This document shows positions 1 through 12,887 of a stretch of DNA of 64,000 nucleotides, piece by piece. Location of the stretch: positions 607,001-671,000 of the forward strand of contig JAJOZX010002580.1 in the NCBI GenBank assembly GCA_023014485.1. Direction: 5' to 3'. This DNA comes from Bathynomus jamesi (taxonomy: Eukaryota; Arthropoda; Malacostraca; Isopoda; Cirolanidae). The notes below the pieces were generated by a model. It was not told where the DNA came from, made no database searches, and saw only the letters and a program-made list of their open reading frames with translations. How positions within the stretch are numbered: the stretch's first letter is position 1; each line of letters opens with the position of its first letter. Both the position numbers and the translations under genes were made by a program.

Positions 1-2556
1 GACTGGATCTGTTACCGCCCAGTCGAGATGTTCTGGACCTCTGTGTGATTCACTTTTCTTAAATTTCTGCAACATTCCTGGCCTTTTCTCAAATTTTCAA
101 TCTGTTGAACACCACCTCTCCCCCTCTAAACCTCATCTTCATTTCCTCACTGAAACTCAGTGACAGCAACCCCTTTTCTGTACCCTCTTACTTTCTCTAT
201 GCTCAATTTCACTCCAAAGGTGGATGTTGCGTATATGTACGCAATGACCTAACTTGTTTTCGTATTCTTGAACTCGAATCTTCCGAATTCTATTCCCTCT
301 GGCTACGGCTTACATGCCAATCTCAAACTAAATGTTTCTGCGCTGTTTACCTTTCTCCTAATTCAACTGACTATCCAAAATTCTTTGACTACCTCACTTC
401 CAAAGTGGAATACATTCTTTCCCGCTATCCCTTTGCTGAAATCTCCATTTTAGGAGATTTCAATGTTCACCACTACCTTTAGCTTTCCTCCCATTTCACA
501 TTTCACTAACATCCCTGGTGAACTAGCTTAAAACTTTTCTACCCTAAATGACCTAGAGCAGATTGTACAGCACCCTACTCGGATCCCTGATCGCCTTGGA
601 GATAGGCCCAATATTCTGGATTTATTTCTTACCTCTCATCCTTCTTCTTACTCTGTGAAACTTTTTTCTCCGTTGGGGCTCTCTATCCTGTCCTATCGCT
701 TCAATTTGGCCTTTGGTACTTCAGCGCCGCTGATTGGGAGGCCATTAGGCAGTACTGTGATTTCCCATGGAATGATTACTGCTTCCGTGGCGGGGGGGGG
801 GGCCTTCTGGGTGTGCTGAGCACATCCAGGAGGTGATTCTTTCAGGCATGGAGGCGTACATTCCATATTCTATTCCTACTACTAATGCAAAAAACCTTGG
901 CTTAACTTTATTTGTTATAATGCTATCCACAACAGAGAAGAGGCTTTCAGAAGGTACCATCACCATCCAACTCCTGACTCTCACTCAACTTATATTTCTG
1001 TCCGTAATCGTGCAAAATCTGTTCTTCGACTAGCCAAAAATTCCTTCATCAGACAAAACTGAAAACCCATCCAATTCTAATTCTTGCTCTTTCTGGCATC
1101 TAGCTAAGAACCTCTTCAACAACTTTACTTCCTCTTCTTTCCCTCCTCTTTTTCATTCCGACGGCACAGTTGCCGTCTCTTCTCCTGCGAAAGCTGAACT
1201 CTTCGTTCAACCCTGGACGATTCCGGTGCTGTTCCTCTTCTTCTCCACCTCTGACTTTATTATATCTGAAATTAGAATCTCTTCTAAAGATGTTTTTTTT
1301 TGCCCTATCTGGGCTCAACTCTGGGAAGGCGTATGGTCCTTATGGTGTTCTTCCTGTTGTTCTTAAGAACTGTGCTTTTGTGCTGACACCCTGCCTAGGC
1401 AAACTCTTTCGTCTTTGTCTTTCATCTGGTACTTTTCCTTCCTACTGGAAGTTCGCTTTCATTCATCCTGTCCCAAAGAAGGTTGATCGCTCTCAACCAT
1501 CCAACTGTCGTCCAATTGCTTTGATTTCTTGCCTTTTTATAGCCTTTGAATGTATCCTTAATAGGAAGATTCTTAAACACCTTTCTTCTCACAACCTTCT
1601 TTCAGATCGTCAGTATGGATTCCGGTAGGGACGCTCTACTGGCGAGCTCTTTGCATATCTCTCTGACTCTTGGTCATCCTCCTTTCGGGATTTCGGTGAA
1701 ACGTTTGCTATCGCCCTAGACATATCAAAAGTTTGAGTCTGGCACAAATCTTTAATTTTCAAACTGCCCTCCTTCGGTTTCTATCCTTCTATTTGTTCCT
1801 TCATCTCTAATTTCCTTTCTGGCTGATCTATGGCTGTAGTTGTAGATGGCCACTGTTCTTCTCCTAAAGCTATTAACAGTGGTGTTCCTCAGGGTTCTGT
1901 CCTATCACCCACTCTTTTCCTTTTATTTATTAATGATCTTTTAATTCGCACTTCCTATCCTATTCACTCCTATGCCAATGATTCCACTCTTCACTTCTCC
2001 ACCCGCTTCCCAAAGCGTCCCTCTCAACTGTCACTCTATGATTCGCGTAGTACGGCTATGGAGCACCTGACCTCTGATCTTTCTACTATCTCTAACTGGG
2101 GCAGAGAAAACCTTGTGGCTTTCAATGCCTCAAAAAACCAGTTCTTCCATTTATCTACTCGTCACAATCTTCCACACATCTACCCCCTTACCTTCAACAA
2201 CACACAACTCAATCCTTCCTCTTCGCTTAACATTCTTGGCGTTTCCTTTTCTTGTGATTTTTCGTAGAAAGATCACATATACTGTCTTTCTAAAACAGCT
2301 TCTAAGAGGTTAGATGTGCTGTACCGCCTCCGCAGTCTCTTCACCCCTACTCAGTTGCTGTCTCTGTACAGGGGTCTTGTTCGCCCATGTATGGAGTATG
2401 CTTCTTATGTGTGGGATGGTTCAACCCACACAGCCGTACTTGACCGGGTGGAATCAAAGGCTTTTCGTCTCATCAATTCCCCGCCTCTTATTGATTGTTT
2501 TCAATCTCTCTCTCTTCGCTGCAGTGTTGCCTCACTCTCTCTTTATAGGAGACATG
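1..2556 (+). pseudogene. NLTR1 copy A: non-LTR retrotransposon, endonuclease and RT remnants
   Basis: Positions 105-482 encode an endonuclease/exonuclease/phosphatase fragment ending in the GDFN motif. Positions 1,170-1,628 encode the start of a reverse transcriptase (PVPKK and NCRPIAL motifs). Positions 1,830-2,267 hold GVPQGSVLSPTLF and then YAND where YADD is expected. Positions 2,316-2,564 are the RT thumb. A small deletion at DISK near 1,730 shifts the frame, and there is a TAG after QYGFR at 1,627. The reading frame is cut at 2,554-2,556 by the Academ-like element. A CR1/Jockey-group assignment is inferred from the domain order and the absence of a visible RNase H. It cannot be active. 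Confidence 0.85.
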
Positions 2557-4608
2557 GTAAGTGACTTTTCACTTCAAATCATGATGCAAAGGTCCCCTTT
2601 GGTATGAAAGTTCCTTAGAGCCACAGGAAAAAATTTATCCAAAGACACAAGTTGTATCTTAAATCCAAAATGGCCGCCGTCGGCCATATTGGAAAACATG
2701 GCCGACTCAGAGCCAAGGAACCGTTTGTCATAGAAACTATTATGATACATGTTTCCCAGCTAATTTGAGGTTGCTGAACTCATGTCTGGCATCAATTTTA
2801 CATTTGGAATGCATTTAAAGGTCAAATCTGGGAAATGATACACAAAGTTGACATTTTGATAAAATTTATGAAAACAGAATTTAGTATAATTGATACATAG
2901 TATACTGGACCAATAACTAGCCGACTCAAATATATCATCACACAATGTTGTGACAGTGTAAGCACATTCATGACATTCCTTCGTTCAGCACTAACCTGAT
3001 TCCTCATCTGTCTGTACCTCACTCATCTTACCAGTGTGGGAGCACGAACCTTTACATCTACAGAGATACATGTAGGGCTGCCCCTGCACGTAGCACTTAC
3101 AAGGAGCCTTACAGTCTGTCTTACACTGGCAAATGACAAGCTCTAGTATGTCCCGCGAAATGGTGGGAGTTGTGGTGTAGACTGGAGTTTGCGCAGAGTC
3201 GGGGGATTCTTGCCGCCATCCCCATTCCGTTGGAGAGACTGCCGCTGGAGCTCTAGTGAGCGTATTACCCCACACGTGTCCACTTTGAAGTCACAAGAGA
3301 AATAACTGATTAGTTGAAATAACACTTCTAGAAATACAACTCCATGCAGTAATCTCAAGCATGAGTGATGTCCCCATCCATGCAATGCTGTCTTACCTGA
3401 TAGGCTACTTTGAGGAGGTGCTGATGCAGAGTGTCGCTGCTTGGAGGCATGTGCTCGAAGTCACGTCCTTTGCGGAGGAAGAGGGAGAGTCTAGCAGTAT
3501 CTACGCTTGTGATGCCCTCCTCAGAGACACCATAGAGCTGCATGACGAATCTCTGGAGCGTGGGTGTGTGAGTCTTGATCATCTCCAGGGTGGGGTTAGG
3601 GCAGGAGAGCAGCTCGAGAGGTCAGGTGAGTTCAGGGAGGGACTGCCACAGTGACCAGGCCGTCTTCTTGCCTTTGCCATAGAACGCTGAGGTCGTGTCG
3701 CATCCCGTTAACACATGAAACGCCGGCAGTGCCATTGCCTTGGATGGTCCAAGTCCGCGGGCGATGACATGCGCTGGAATGTACCTGGCAAGGGATGTAG
3801 AGATAAGTTAGACAATGGCCTCATGATTTAAAAGCTATCGGTACACTACAGACACCTGGCTTAAAGACACCTCAATAAAATGACTGTACCTGAAGTGACG
3901 CCGCGATCCGAAGGCAATCCAGAGTTCATCAATCCTCTGTCCGAGGGCCATAAAAGTGGAGACGCCCAGCACTACAACATCGCTGTCGCTGGTGCGGACG
4001 ATCACTCAACGATGACCGGCGTAGGTAGCTGCAGCCACATGCAGAAACATCCGAGCGTCGGCTTCCTCGTCTGTGCAGGGGGCAACTGCACCAACATCAG
4101 CGTCAGTCGGTGAACTCGCACAATCACTGAGAATGGTGGTGAAGAGCTGCTTGCCTGAAATGAAGAAATCAACGTAATTGAGGATATGCTGAGGAAGTCA
4201 ATGTAATTGACTTCCTCAGCATATACTAGAGACAGGAATATTTTAAGAAATATTAATTTCTATGTCAGTAGCTCGCAACAATCTCTCAGCTAACCTGTGG
4301 AAGCGTCATGAACTTCAAACTGTTGGCCAGCTCCACGAACAACTCCTGCTTGTTCAGGTCCACACGTAAGAAGGCAGCCCAATTGCCAGGAACTTTGGTC
4401 GAGAGAGTAACCCGCCTCCGCGCTCCGCTGCCTCTTTGCTAGCGAGTTCCTGACTTCAGGCTCGTCTTGGAGTAGACATCCCAGACAATGTCAACCCGGT
4501 CGTTTCTTTCAAACCAGGAGAGGATGTATGGCAGAAACACGTCTGTGAAATAGTCTCCGATGGTCACGGCACTTCCAGGACGAAGCATTTGAACGAGCAC
4601 AGCACCAG
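2557..4608 (-). pseudogene. Academ-like transposon, 3' half (copy A)
   Basis: This is the terminal inverted repeat plus the last exons of the large transposon gene, read on the minus strand: the CXC-like tail (2,991-3,275), an exon of 3,355-3,582, the GCDT exon near 3,650-3,790, the acidic exon near 3,880-4,155, and the VLVQML / VWDVY exon at 4,310-4,605. Exons are separated by introns with GT-AG borders. The copy stops abruptly at 4,608, where the sequence turns round into copy B, so the N-terminal two-thirds are absent. It is more like copy C than copy B in the 3.3-4.2 kb stretch. Confidence 0.8.
4184..4225. repeat. Short perfect hairpin inside transposon intron (copy A)
   Basis: An inverted repeat of about 17 bases (tgctgaggaagtcaa and its complement) with a loop of a few bases lies in the intron between the VWDVY exon and the EEAD exon. 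It recurs at 6,372-6,415 and 38,531-38,572. It is close to the 3' splice site and could fold in the pre-mRNA; function is unknown. Confidence 0.7.
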
Positions 4609-7600
4609 CCAGCGGTATCTCGACCAGCGGCAAAGCTCAGTCTTTCATTGGCGTCCATCACATCTGCAGAACTCGGTACATGCATCAGGTGTCTGTAGCT
4701 GCTCTCTACGTGCTTATGAAGAAGGCGACGAATGCTGATGATTATGATGGGTCTCTGCTGATGCCGAGTCGAATGATCTCATCGCTCTGCCCTTTGACGA
4801 ATGGCTCAAACAGCTGTGTGCCTTGCAGCGCCAAGCAGATTACTGGTTCAAGTCCATGGAGCTGGATCTTCTCATTCTTCAAGTAAGACAGGTTCTTCAT
4901 GTCATGTTTTTGTCTCACTGGCTAACGTACTACCCTTAAGCAACGCATGCAAGACTCATTCATGTTTTGTCTCATTCTCATTGTTAGCTGAAGACTATGA
5001 TACATTCCTCCACAAAATCCGCGTGTTTCATATGGGTCTATTCATGTGTTTTCAGTTTGTCAAGTCGTGTCGCACAGCTGACTCCTCGATCTACATGGAG
5101 ACTCTTGATTCTCTGATGCAGCGGGTCTTCGCGTTGGATCATCTCCACTATGCTCCGAACCTGCCCATCCATCTCCGTGACATGGCAACACTGGAAGAAC
5201 GCCATCCCGCGCTGTATGTGGAGTTCCAGCGTGGTCACTTCATGGGACAGAAGTCCAGACGAGCATTCTCGAAGATCCCGCATAACCAGAAGCCAAGAAC
5301 TCATCGATTGGCTCAAGAATGTGGTTGGCGTCAACGAGAACCTGGATGACCCACGCACAGTTCGCTGCGAGCAGGTCGTTCGCCCTGAGATGGCTCGCCT
5401 AGCCAGGGAATTTGAGGGCACGAAGGAGTCAGATGAACGGAGGCACCATGAATAGTACCCCAAGTTCCAAGCCGACTACAAGGTAACTTTCTAATAAATT
5501 GCAAATTGAGAGATACCCTCATCATTTTCAGTGGTATGAATATGTATGATTCGGCAATGCCTATATATGTTTCTTTTTTCCAGTCTGATGTGCTGGCGCT
5601 GGTGGATGACTTTGAGGAGCTGGCAAGCCCCTTCATGGAGGACAGTGGCGAGCTGCTCGACCTGGACGAGTCAATCATCATGCCTCCAGATGTGGTAGAC
5701 AATGTGAGGAAGGTGAAGGAAATCGGATTGCAGAGATACAAAGCGTTTGTCGACAAGCGAGTCAGCTCCCAGGAGGAGGTGTTCACTGCTCCGATACCCC
5801 ACACCAAGCTGAAGTTGTTCAAGGCTTCGCCATCAACGAGTCGGTGTTCTCCAATGAGACCTCTGCCCATCCTCCCTCTCTTACTCGGAAGGGACACATG
5901 CACCATGGAACCAAGAGCGAGATCCTGGACTGTATTGTCCCAGCGGATCTCGACAATCGTAGACCGGTGACGACCGCATCTGTGCTGGATGGTGCTGTGC
6001 TCGTTCAAATGCTTCGTACTGGAAGTGCTGTGACCATCGGAGACTATTTCACAGACGTGTTTCTACCATACATCCTCTCCTGGTTTGAAAGAAACGACCG
6101 GGTTGACATTGTCTGGGATGTCTACTCCAAGACGAGCCTGAAGTCAGGAACTCGGGAGCAAAGACGCAGCGGAGCGCGGAGGCGGGTTACTCTCTCGACC
6201 AAAGTTCCTGGCAATTGGGCTGCCTTCATACGTGGTGGACCTGAACAAGCAGGAGTTGTTCGTGGAGCTGGCCAACAGTTTGAAGTTCATGACGCTTCCA
6301 CAGGTTAGCTGAGAGATTGTTGCGAGCTACTGACATAGAAATTAATATTTCTTAAAATATTCCTGTCTCTAGTATATGCTGAGGAAGTCAATTATATTGA
6401 CTTCCTCAGCATATCCTCAATTACGTTGATTTCTTCATTTCAGGCAAGCAGCTCTTCACCACCATTCTCAGTGATTGTGCGAGTTCACCGACTGACGCTG
6501 ATGTTGGTGCAGTTGCCCCCTGCACAGACGAGGAAGCCGACGCTCGGATGTTTCTGCATGTGGCTGCAGCTACCTACGCCGGTCATCGTTGAGTGATCGT
6601 CCGCACCAGCGACAGCGATGTTATAGTGCTGGGCGTCTCCACTTTTATGGCCCTCGGACAGAGGATTGATGAACTCTGGATTGCCTTCGGATCGCGGCGT
6701 CACTTCATGTACAGTCATTTTATTGAGGTGTCTTTAAGCCAGGTGTCTGTAGTGTACCGATAGCTTTTAAATCATGAGGCCATTGTCTAACTTATCTCTA
6801 CATCCCTTGCCAAGTACATTCCAGCGCATGTCATCGCCCGCGGACTTGGACCATCCGAGGCAATGGCACTGCCGGCGTTTCATGTGTTAACGGGATGCGA
6901 CACGACCTCAGCGTTCTATGGCAAAGGCATGAAGACGGCCTGGTCACTGTGGCATTCCCTCCCTGAACTCACCTGACCTCTCGAGCTGCTCTCCTGCCCT
7001 AACCCCACCCTGGAGATGATCAAGACTCACACACCCACGCTCCAGAGATTCGTCATGCAGCTCTATGGTGTCTCTGAGGAGGGCATCACAAGCGTGGATA
7101 CTGCTAGACTCTCCCTCTTCCTCCGCAAATGCCGTGACTTCGAGCACATGCCTCCAAGCAGCGACACTCTGCATCAGCACCTCCTCAAAGTAGCCTATCA
7201 GGTAAGACAGCATTGCATGGATGGGGACATCACTCATGCTTGAGATTACTGCATGGAGTTGTATTTCTAGAAGTGTTATTTCAACTAATCAGTTATTTCT
7301 CTTGTGACTTCAAAGTGGACACGTGTGGGGTAATACGCTCATCAGAGCTCCAGCGCCAGTCTCTCCAACGGAATGGGGATGGCGGCAAGAATCCCCCGAC
7401 TCTGCGCAAACTCCAGTCTACACCACAACTCCCACCATTTCGCGGGACATACTAGAGCTTGTCATTTGCCAGTGTAAGACAGACTGTAAGGCTCCTTGTA
7501 AGTGCTACGTGCAGGGGCAGCCCTACATGTATCTCTGTAGATGTAAAGGTTCGTGCTCCCACACTGGTAAGATGAGTGAGGTACAGACAGATGAGGAATC

Positions 7601-8040
7601 AGGTTAGTGCTGAACGAAGGAATGTCATGAATGTGCTTACACTGTCACAACATTGTGTGATGATATATTTGAGTCGGCTAGTTATTGGTCCAGTATACTA
7701 TGTATCAATTATACTAAATTTTTTTTCATAAATTTTATCAAAATGTCAACTTTGTGTATCATTTCCCAGATTTGACCTTTAAATGCATTCCAAATGTAAA
7801 ATTGATGCCAGACATGAGTTCAGCAACCTCAAATTAGCTGGGAAACATGTATCATAATAGTTTCTCTGACAAACGGTTCCTTGGCTCTGAGTCGGCCATG
7901 TTTTCCAATATGGCCGACGGCGGCCATCTTGGATTTAAGATACAACTTGTGTCTTTGGATAAATTTTTTCCTGTGGCTCTAAGGAACTTTCATACCAAAG
8001 GGGACCTTTGCATCATGATTTGAAGTGAAAAGTCACTTAG
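4609..8040 (+). pseudogene. Academ-like transposon, middle and 3' part (copy B)
   Basis: Plus-strand copy of the large transposon gene starting in the exon with VSVAALYVLMKK (4,680) and running to the CXC-like tail (7,323-7,607) and the terminal inverted repeat ending at 8,040. Visible introns: about 4,880-5,058, 5,481-5,582, 6,304-6,443, 6,709-6,810 and 7,201-7,305. The nuclease signature is readable: VLDGAVLVQML (5,984), VWDVY (6,115), EEADARMF (6,527), SDSDVIVLG (6,605), TGCDTTSAFYGKG (6,890) and WGWRQES (7,372). A TAG after RRHHE (5,453) is shared with copy C, so it predates their separation. Splice borders at 6,709 and 6,810 have lost the AG/GT context kept in copy C. It is a dead copy. 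Confidence 0.8.
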
Positions 8041-10600
8041 CATGTCTCCTATAAAGAGAGAGTGAGGCAACACTGCAGCGAAGAGAGAGAGATTGAAAAC
8101 AATCAATAAGAGGCGGGGAATTGATGAGACGAAAAGCCTTTGATTCCACCCGGTCAAGTACGGCTGTGTGGGTTGAACCATCCCACACATAAGAAGCATA
8201 CTCCATACATGGGCGAACAAGACCCCTGTACAGAGACAGCAACTGAGTAGGGGTGAAGAGACTGAGGAGGCGGTACAGCACATCTAACCTCTTAGAAGCT
8301 GTTTTAGAAAAACAGTATATGTGATCTTTCCACGAAAGATCACAAGAAAAGGAAACGCCAAGAATGTTAAGAGAAGAGGAAGGATTGAGTTGTGTGTTGT
8401 TGAAGGTAAGGGGGTAGTTGTGTGAAAGATTGTGACGAGTAGACAGATGGAAGAACTGGTTTTTTGAGGCATTGAAAGCCACAAGGTTTTCTCTACCCCA
8501 GTTAGAGATAGTAGAAAGATCAGAGGTCAGGTGCTCCATAGCCGTACTACGCGAAACATAGAGTGACTGTTGAGAGGGACGCTTTGGGAAGCGGGTGGAG
8601 AAGTGAAGAGTGGAATCATTGGCATAGGAGTGAATAGGATAGGAAGTGCGAATTAAAAGATCATTAATAAATAAAAGGAAAAGAGTGGGTGATAGGACAG
8701 AACCCTGAGGAACACCACTGTTAACAGCTTTAGGAGAAGAACAGTGGCCATCTACAACTGCAGCCAGATCAGCCAGAAAGGAAATTAGAGATGAAGGAAC
8801 AATAGAAGGATAGAAACCGAAGGAGGGCAGTTTGAAAATTAAAGATTTGTGCCAGACTCAAACTTTTGATATGTCTAGGGCGATAGCAAACGTTTCACCG
8901 AAATCCCGAAAGGAGGATGACCAAGAGTCAGAGAGATATGCAAAGAGCTCGCCAGTAGAGCGTCCCTTCCGGAATCCATACTGACGATCTGAAAGAAGGT
9001 TGTGAGAAGAAAGGTGTTTAAGAATCTTCCTATTAAGGATACATTCAAAGGCTATAAAAAGGCAAGAAATCAAAGCAATTGGACGACAGTTGGATGATTG
9101 AGAGCGATCAACCTTCTTTGGGACAGGATGAATGAAAGCGAACTTCCAGTAGGAAGGAAAAGTACCAGATGAAAGACAAAGACGAAAGAGTTTTCCTAGG
9201 CAGGGTGTCAGCACAAAAGCACAGTTCTTAAGAACAACAGGAAGAACACCATAAGGACCATACGCCTTCCCAGAGTTGAGCCAAGATAGGGCAAAAAAAA
9301 ACATCTTTAGAAGAGATTCTAATTTCAGATATAATAAAGTCAGAGGGGGAGAAGATGAGGAACAGCACCGGAATCATCCAGGGTTGAACGAAGAGTTCAG
9401 CTTTCGCAGGAGAAGAGACGGCAACTGTGCCGTCGGAATGAAAAAGAGGAGGGAAAGAAGAGGAAGTAAAGTTGTTGAAGAGGTTCTTAGCTAGATGCCA
9501 GAAAGAGCGAGAAGAATTAGAATTGGATGGGTTTTCACAGTTTTGTCTGATGAAGGAATTTTTGGCTAGTCGAAGAACAGATTTTGCACGATTACGGACA
9601 GAAATATAAGTTGAGTGAGAGTCAGGAGTTGGATGGTGATGGTACCTTCTGAAAGCCTCCTCTCTGTTGTGGATAGCATTATAACAAATAAAGTTAAGCC
9701 AAGGTTTTTGCATTAGTAGTAGGAATAGAATATGGAATATACGCCTCCATGCCTGAAAGAATCACCTCCTGGATGTGCTCAGCACACCCAGAAGTCCCCC
9801 CCCCGCCACGGAAGCAGTAATCATTCCATGGGAAATCACAGTACTGCCTAATGGCCTCCCAATCAGCGGCGCTGAAGTACCAAAGGCCAAATTGAAGCGA
9901 TAGGACAGGATAGAGGGCCCCAACGGAGAAAAAAGTTTCACAGAGTAAGAAGAAGGATGAGAGGTAAGAAATAAATCCAGAATATTGGGCCTATCTCCAA
10001 GGCGATCAGGGATCCGAGTAGGGTGCTGTACAATCTGCTCTAGGTCATTTAGGGTAGAAAAGTTTTAAGCTAGTTCACCAGGGATGTTAGTGAAATATGA
10101 AATGGGAGGAAAGCTAAAGGTAGTGGTGAACATTGAAATCTCCTAAAATGGAGATTTCAGCAAAGGGATAGCGGGAAAGAATGTATTCCACTTTGGAAGT
10201 GAGGTAGTCAAAGAATTTTGGATAGTCAGTTGAATTAGGAGAAAGGTAAACAGCGCAGAAACATTTAGTTTGAGATTAGCATGTAAGCCGTAGCCAGAGG
10301 GAATAGAATTCGGAAGATTCGAGTTCAAGAATACGAAAACAAGTTAGGTCATTGCGTACATATACGCAACATCCACCTTTGGAGTGAAATTGAGCATAGA
10401 GAAAGTAAGAGGGTAGAGAAAAGGGGTTGCTGTCACTGAGTTTCAGTGAGGAAATGAAGATGAGGTTTAGAGGGGAGAGGTGGTGTTCAACAGATTGAAA
10501 ATTTGAGAAAAGGCCAGGAATGTTGCAGAAATTTAAGAAAAGTGAATCACACAGAGGTCCAGAACATCTCGACTGGGCGGTAACAGATCCAGTCCCACTG
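8041..10600 (-). pseudogene. NLTR1 copy B: non-LTR retrotransposon remnants
   Basis: Reverse-strand copy of NLTR1. The thumb and fingers are at 8,033-8,539. The RT core with GVPQGSVLSP and the YAND variant is near 8,600-8,720. The RT start is at 8,858-9,304 and the linker at 9,228-9,713. Endonuclease remnants are at about 10,140-10,560. QYGFRKGRS is intact here (TAG in copy A). The frame-breaking deletion after DISK near 8,865 is the same as in A and C. The 3' coding end is missing because the Academ-like element interrupts it at the ATG at 8,041-8,043 (cat on this strand). Confidence 0.85.
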
Positions 10601-12100
10601 CCCAGGTCTGCGTTCCCGGTATCGGCAGTTGGGTAGCCAGAAGTGGGTATATTTATGGTCCCTTTCCCAGGGGACTCCGAGGCTCTTCAAATTGATGCCT
10701 TTTTTTTTTTTTAATTTTGAAAAGATTATGTAGTGTGACAGGAGAAACTGGAGTTCCAGCACTCCCTATCTTCTGATCTTCTGTCTAACGCCCCTCCCCC
10801 TCCCACAGTACTTCCCTGGTCGATTGGTGTCAATACTCTTCTCCTATTTGGTGTCCTATTTGGAGTCTACACCCTCCTCCTATTTCCTATGTTACGGAAA
10901 TACTGTGGTATTTTTCAAGATCTGCACGAATGTAGTTGGAGGACGTCCGGTGATATTTCAAAGATTCTTGCATTGACACATTCAGCTCTTTCATCGAATT
11001 TCTTGGCTCTTCCACATCTTTTGTGGCTGCCACAGCTCTACCAATAATCCTTCGAACAGCGATTTTTGAGACCCTCCGCTTTAAACTTATTGTTTGTTGG
11101 GAGAGCCCTTCCTAACACAAGGCATGAATTTCGGCCCTCGTGACAACTGATAGTCCCCTATTTCTTTTATATTTTGTATTCAAACAGTGAAACGATTGTA
11201 TTATCTACTTCCGATTTTCATTGGGCACAAGGAGACTCCGTTTGGAAGAAATTAACTGAGCCGTAGATGACGAAAGCCTTACTTCGTGTATTAGTAGTGC
11301 CGGCTAATGTAGAGAAAACCCCGGGGTAACGATTTTTTAATAAGAAGTGGTATTTCTAGAGGTACTTTGCTCCTGAATCCAGTGGTGATATTCATTTTTT
11401 GGGGAAATGGCTATTTTGAAGTTATTCAATATTTAATTTTACATCCACTGAAAAACTCTCTTACATTCTGCAGCCAATCAGCGCATTTGTTTTTTGATGA
11501 TTAGCCGGATACGTATCAATTGTTGCTTTGTTTGTCATGGCGTGTGTCGGCTGGAATCTCTCGTTCGTTCAAGCAGTTCAGAAGGTTAGGTTAGTTTTAG
11601 TGTGCTTATTACAGTTTTTTTTCGTGTGTGCTTACCCCTCAATTTTCCTCTTTTTCATAGCCCTGCCCACTTTCGTGTGATTCAGACTGTTAGGGTGGAA
11701 ACGGCCTATATTTCGAAAATTAGCCACTTCCCCAAGAATTGAATATCACCAGGGCCGCCGAGAGGGCGGGGAATCCGGGATAAATACCCGGGGCCCGGGA
11801 TTCTAGGAGGCTCGGGAAAAGCAGTTAATCGAATCAAATGGAACGCTAAAAATAGGTACGTAGAGCAAAAGTGTTATAGATATTATTAATCGGTAAATAA
11901 TCGATAACTGTGGAAAATATTTTCCTACACAAGAAATAAATTTGAGAATAAGTTATTTTATAATTATACAATGCGAGATCCATGCGCCTCATGCCCCCTC
12001 TCCCCTCACTCTTTCCCAGCGAACAGAAATCCTCCCCAAATTTCACGGTGGGAGAGACCTCTGCCGGAAATTCTTCCGACAAAATTCTATACAAAGATCA
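10601..12100. other. Non-coding part of left arm with a hAT-like terminus
   Basis: No open frame here looks like a protein. A poly-T/A run near 10,700 lies upstream of NLTR1-B. At 11,751 the sequence cagggccgccgagaggg resembles the start of a hAT transposon, but I find no matching opposite end or 8-bp duplication. The mirrored copy is at 32,880-34,360, where a weak frame at 33,824-34,081 has no recognisable domain. Confidence 0.4.
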
Positions 12101-12139
12101 TGTGTGTGTGTGTGTGTGAGTGTGCAAAGCCTATACACT

Positions 12140-12219
<80 letters not shown>
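12101..12219. repeat. Microsatellite (GT)n...(CA)n(TA)n
   Basis: GT tract 12,101-12,118, CA tract about 12,136-12,157, TA tract 12,157-12,219. The mirrored position in the right arm has the same compound repeat (32,735-32,866), but there the flank also holds an inserted mariner derivative. Confidence 0.95.
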
Positions 12220-12220
<1 letters not shown>

Positions 12221-12355
12221 CACACACCTTGCATTGCAGGATATCAATATTAATCTGCGTATCAAAGCATTAAATTCTTGTTTTTTACTGCATTGATGAT
12301 TTAAAACTCACATTGTATTCATTGATATTTGTATTAGTAGTATGGGGTCAAAAGG

Positions 12356-12815
12356 GTGGAGTGCAAGAGTGCCACCCCCACCACCTTGTTGCAAGAGTGC
12401 CAACCCCCACCCCCACCCCTTGTTGCTAAGCACGTCCCCCACCCACCTTTGTTGCTAAGCCCCGCCCCCCTTTGTTGGGAAAAAAAGAAAGAGTGCCGGC
12501 CTTTGTTGCCAACCCCAAAATGGGATTGCAAGGGGCATGCAACTTGGAGGCGGAGTTCTCCCCAAGCTATTCCCCCCAAAGGGCCAGAAAGAAAGAAAGA
12601 GAGAGAGAGAGGAAGAAGAGAGTGCCAATCTTTGCTGCCAACCCCAAAATGGGATTGCAAGGGGCATGCAACTTGGAGGCGGAGTTCTCCCCCAAGCTAT
12701 TCCCCCCAAAGGGGCAGAAAGGAAAAGATAGCAAGAGAGGAAGAGAGAAAGAGGGTTATGCAACTTGGAGGCGGAGTTCTCCCCAAGCTGAACCCCCCAA
12801 AGGGGTATACCTAAC
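12356..12815. repeat. G+C-rich minisatellite, ~135-bp unit (left arm)
   Basis: At least two and a half imperfect units, starting near 12,490, 12,625 and 12,755. Each contains ccaaccccaaaatgggattg, then a ttggaggcggagttctccc block and a purine-rich AGAAAG/GAGA tail. A run of short degenerate CACCCCC / TTGTTGC blocks precedes it. The several overlapping frames across it are artefacts of low-complexity sequence. The mirrored copy is at 31,240-31,680. Confidence 0.8.
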
Positions 12816-12887
12816 CTAAGAGGCCTCTATGGGAGGGAAGGGGTTTCCTCACCACCCAAAGGACCATTAAAAAGAAAGGACCAGAGA

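Larger units (their letters stand above)
1..10600. repeat. Large palindrome (copies A and B)
   Basis: Positions 1-4,608 are the reverse complement of roughly 5,983-10,600, separated by about 1.37 kb that is single-copy within this palindrome. The axis lies near 5,297. Both arms hold NLTR1 followed by the 3' half of the Academ-like element. At the A side the sequence leaves the element after the bases agcacc near 4,605 and resumes in opposite orientation at a point corresponding to 40,333 of copy C. The arms are not identical: A has private changes such as a stop near 1,628, and B has damaged splice sites near 6,709. The palindrome runs off the left edge of the window. Confidence 0.85.

Noticed and set aside
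11942..12273. 100-codon frames over the (CA)n(TA)n tract
   Set aside because: They are translations of microsatellite sequence (His-Thr and Ile-Tyr repeats) with no conserved part.
12334..12819. Several overlapping 60-150 codon frames over the minisatellite
   Set aside because: Open in many frames on both strands because of base composition; the encoded repeats mirror the DNA repeat.
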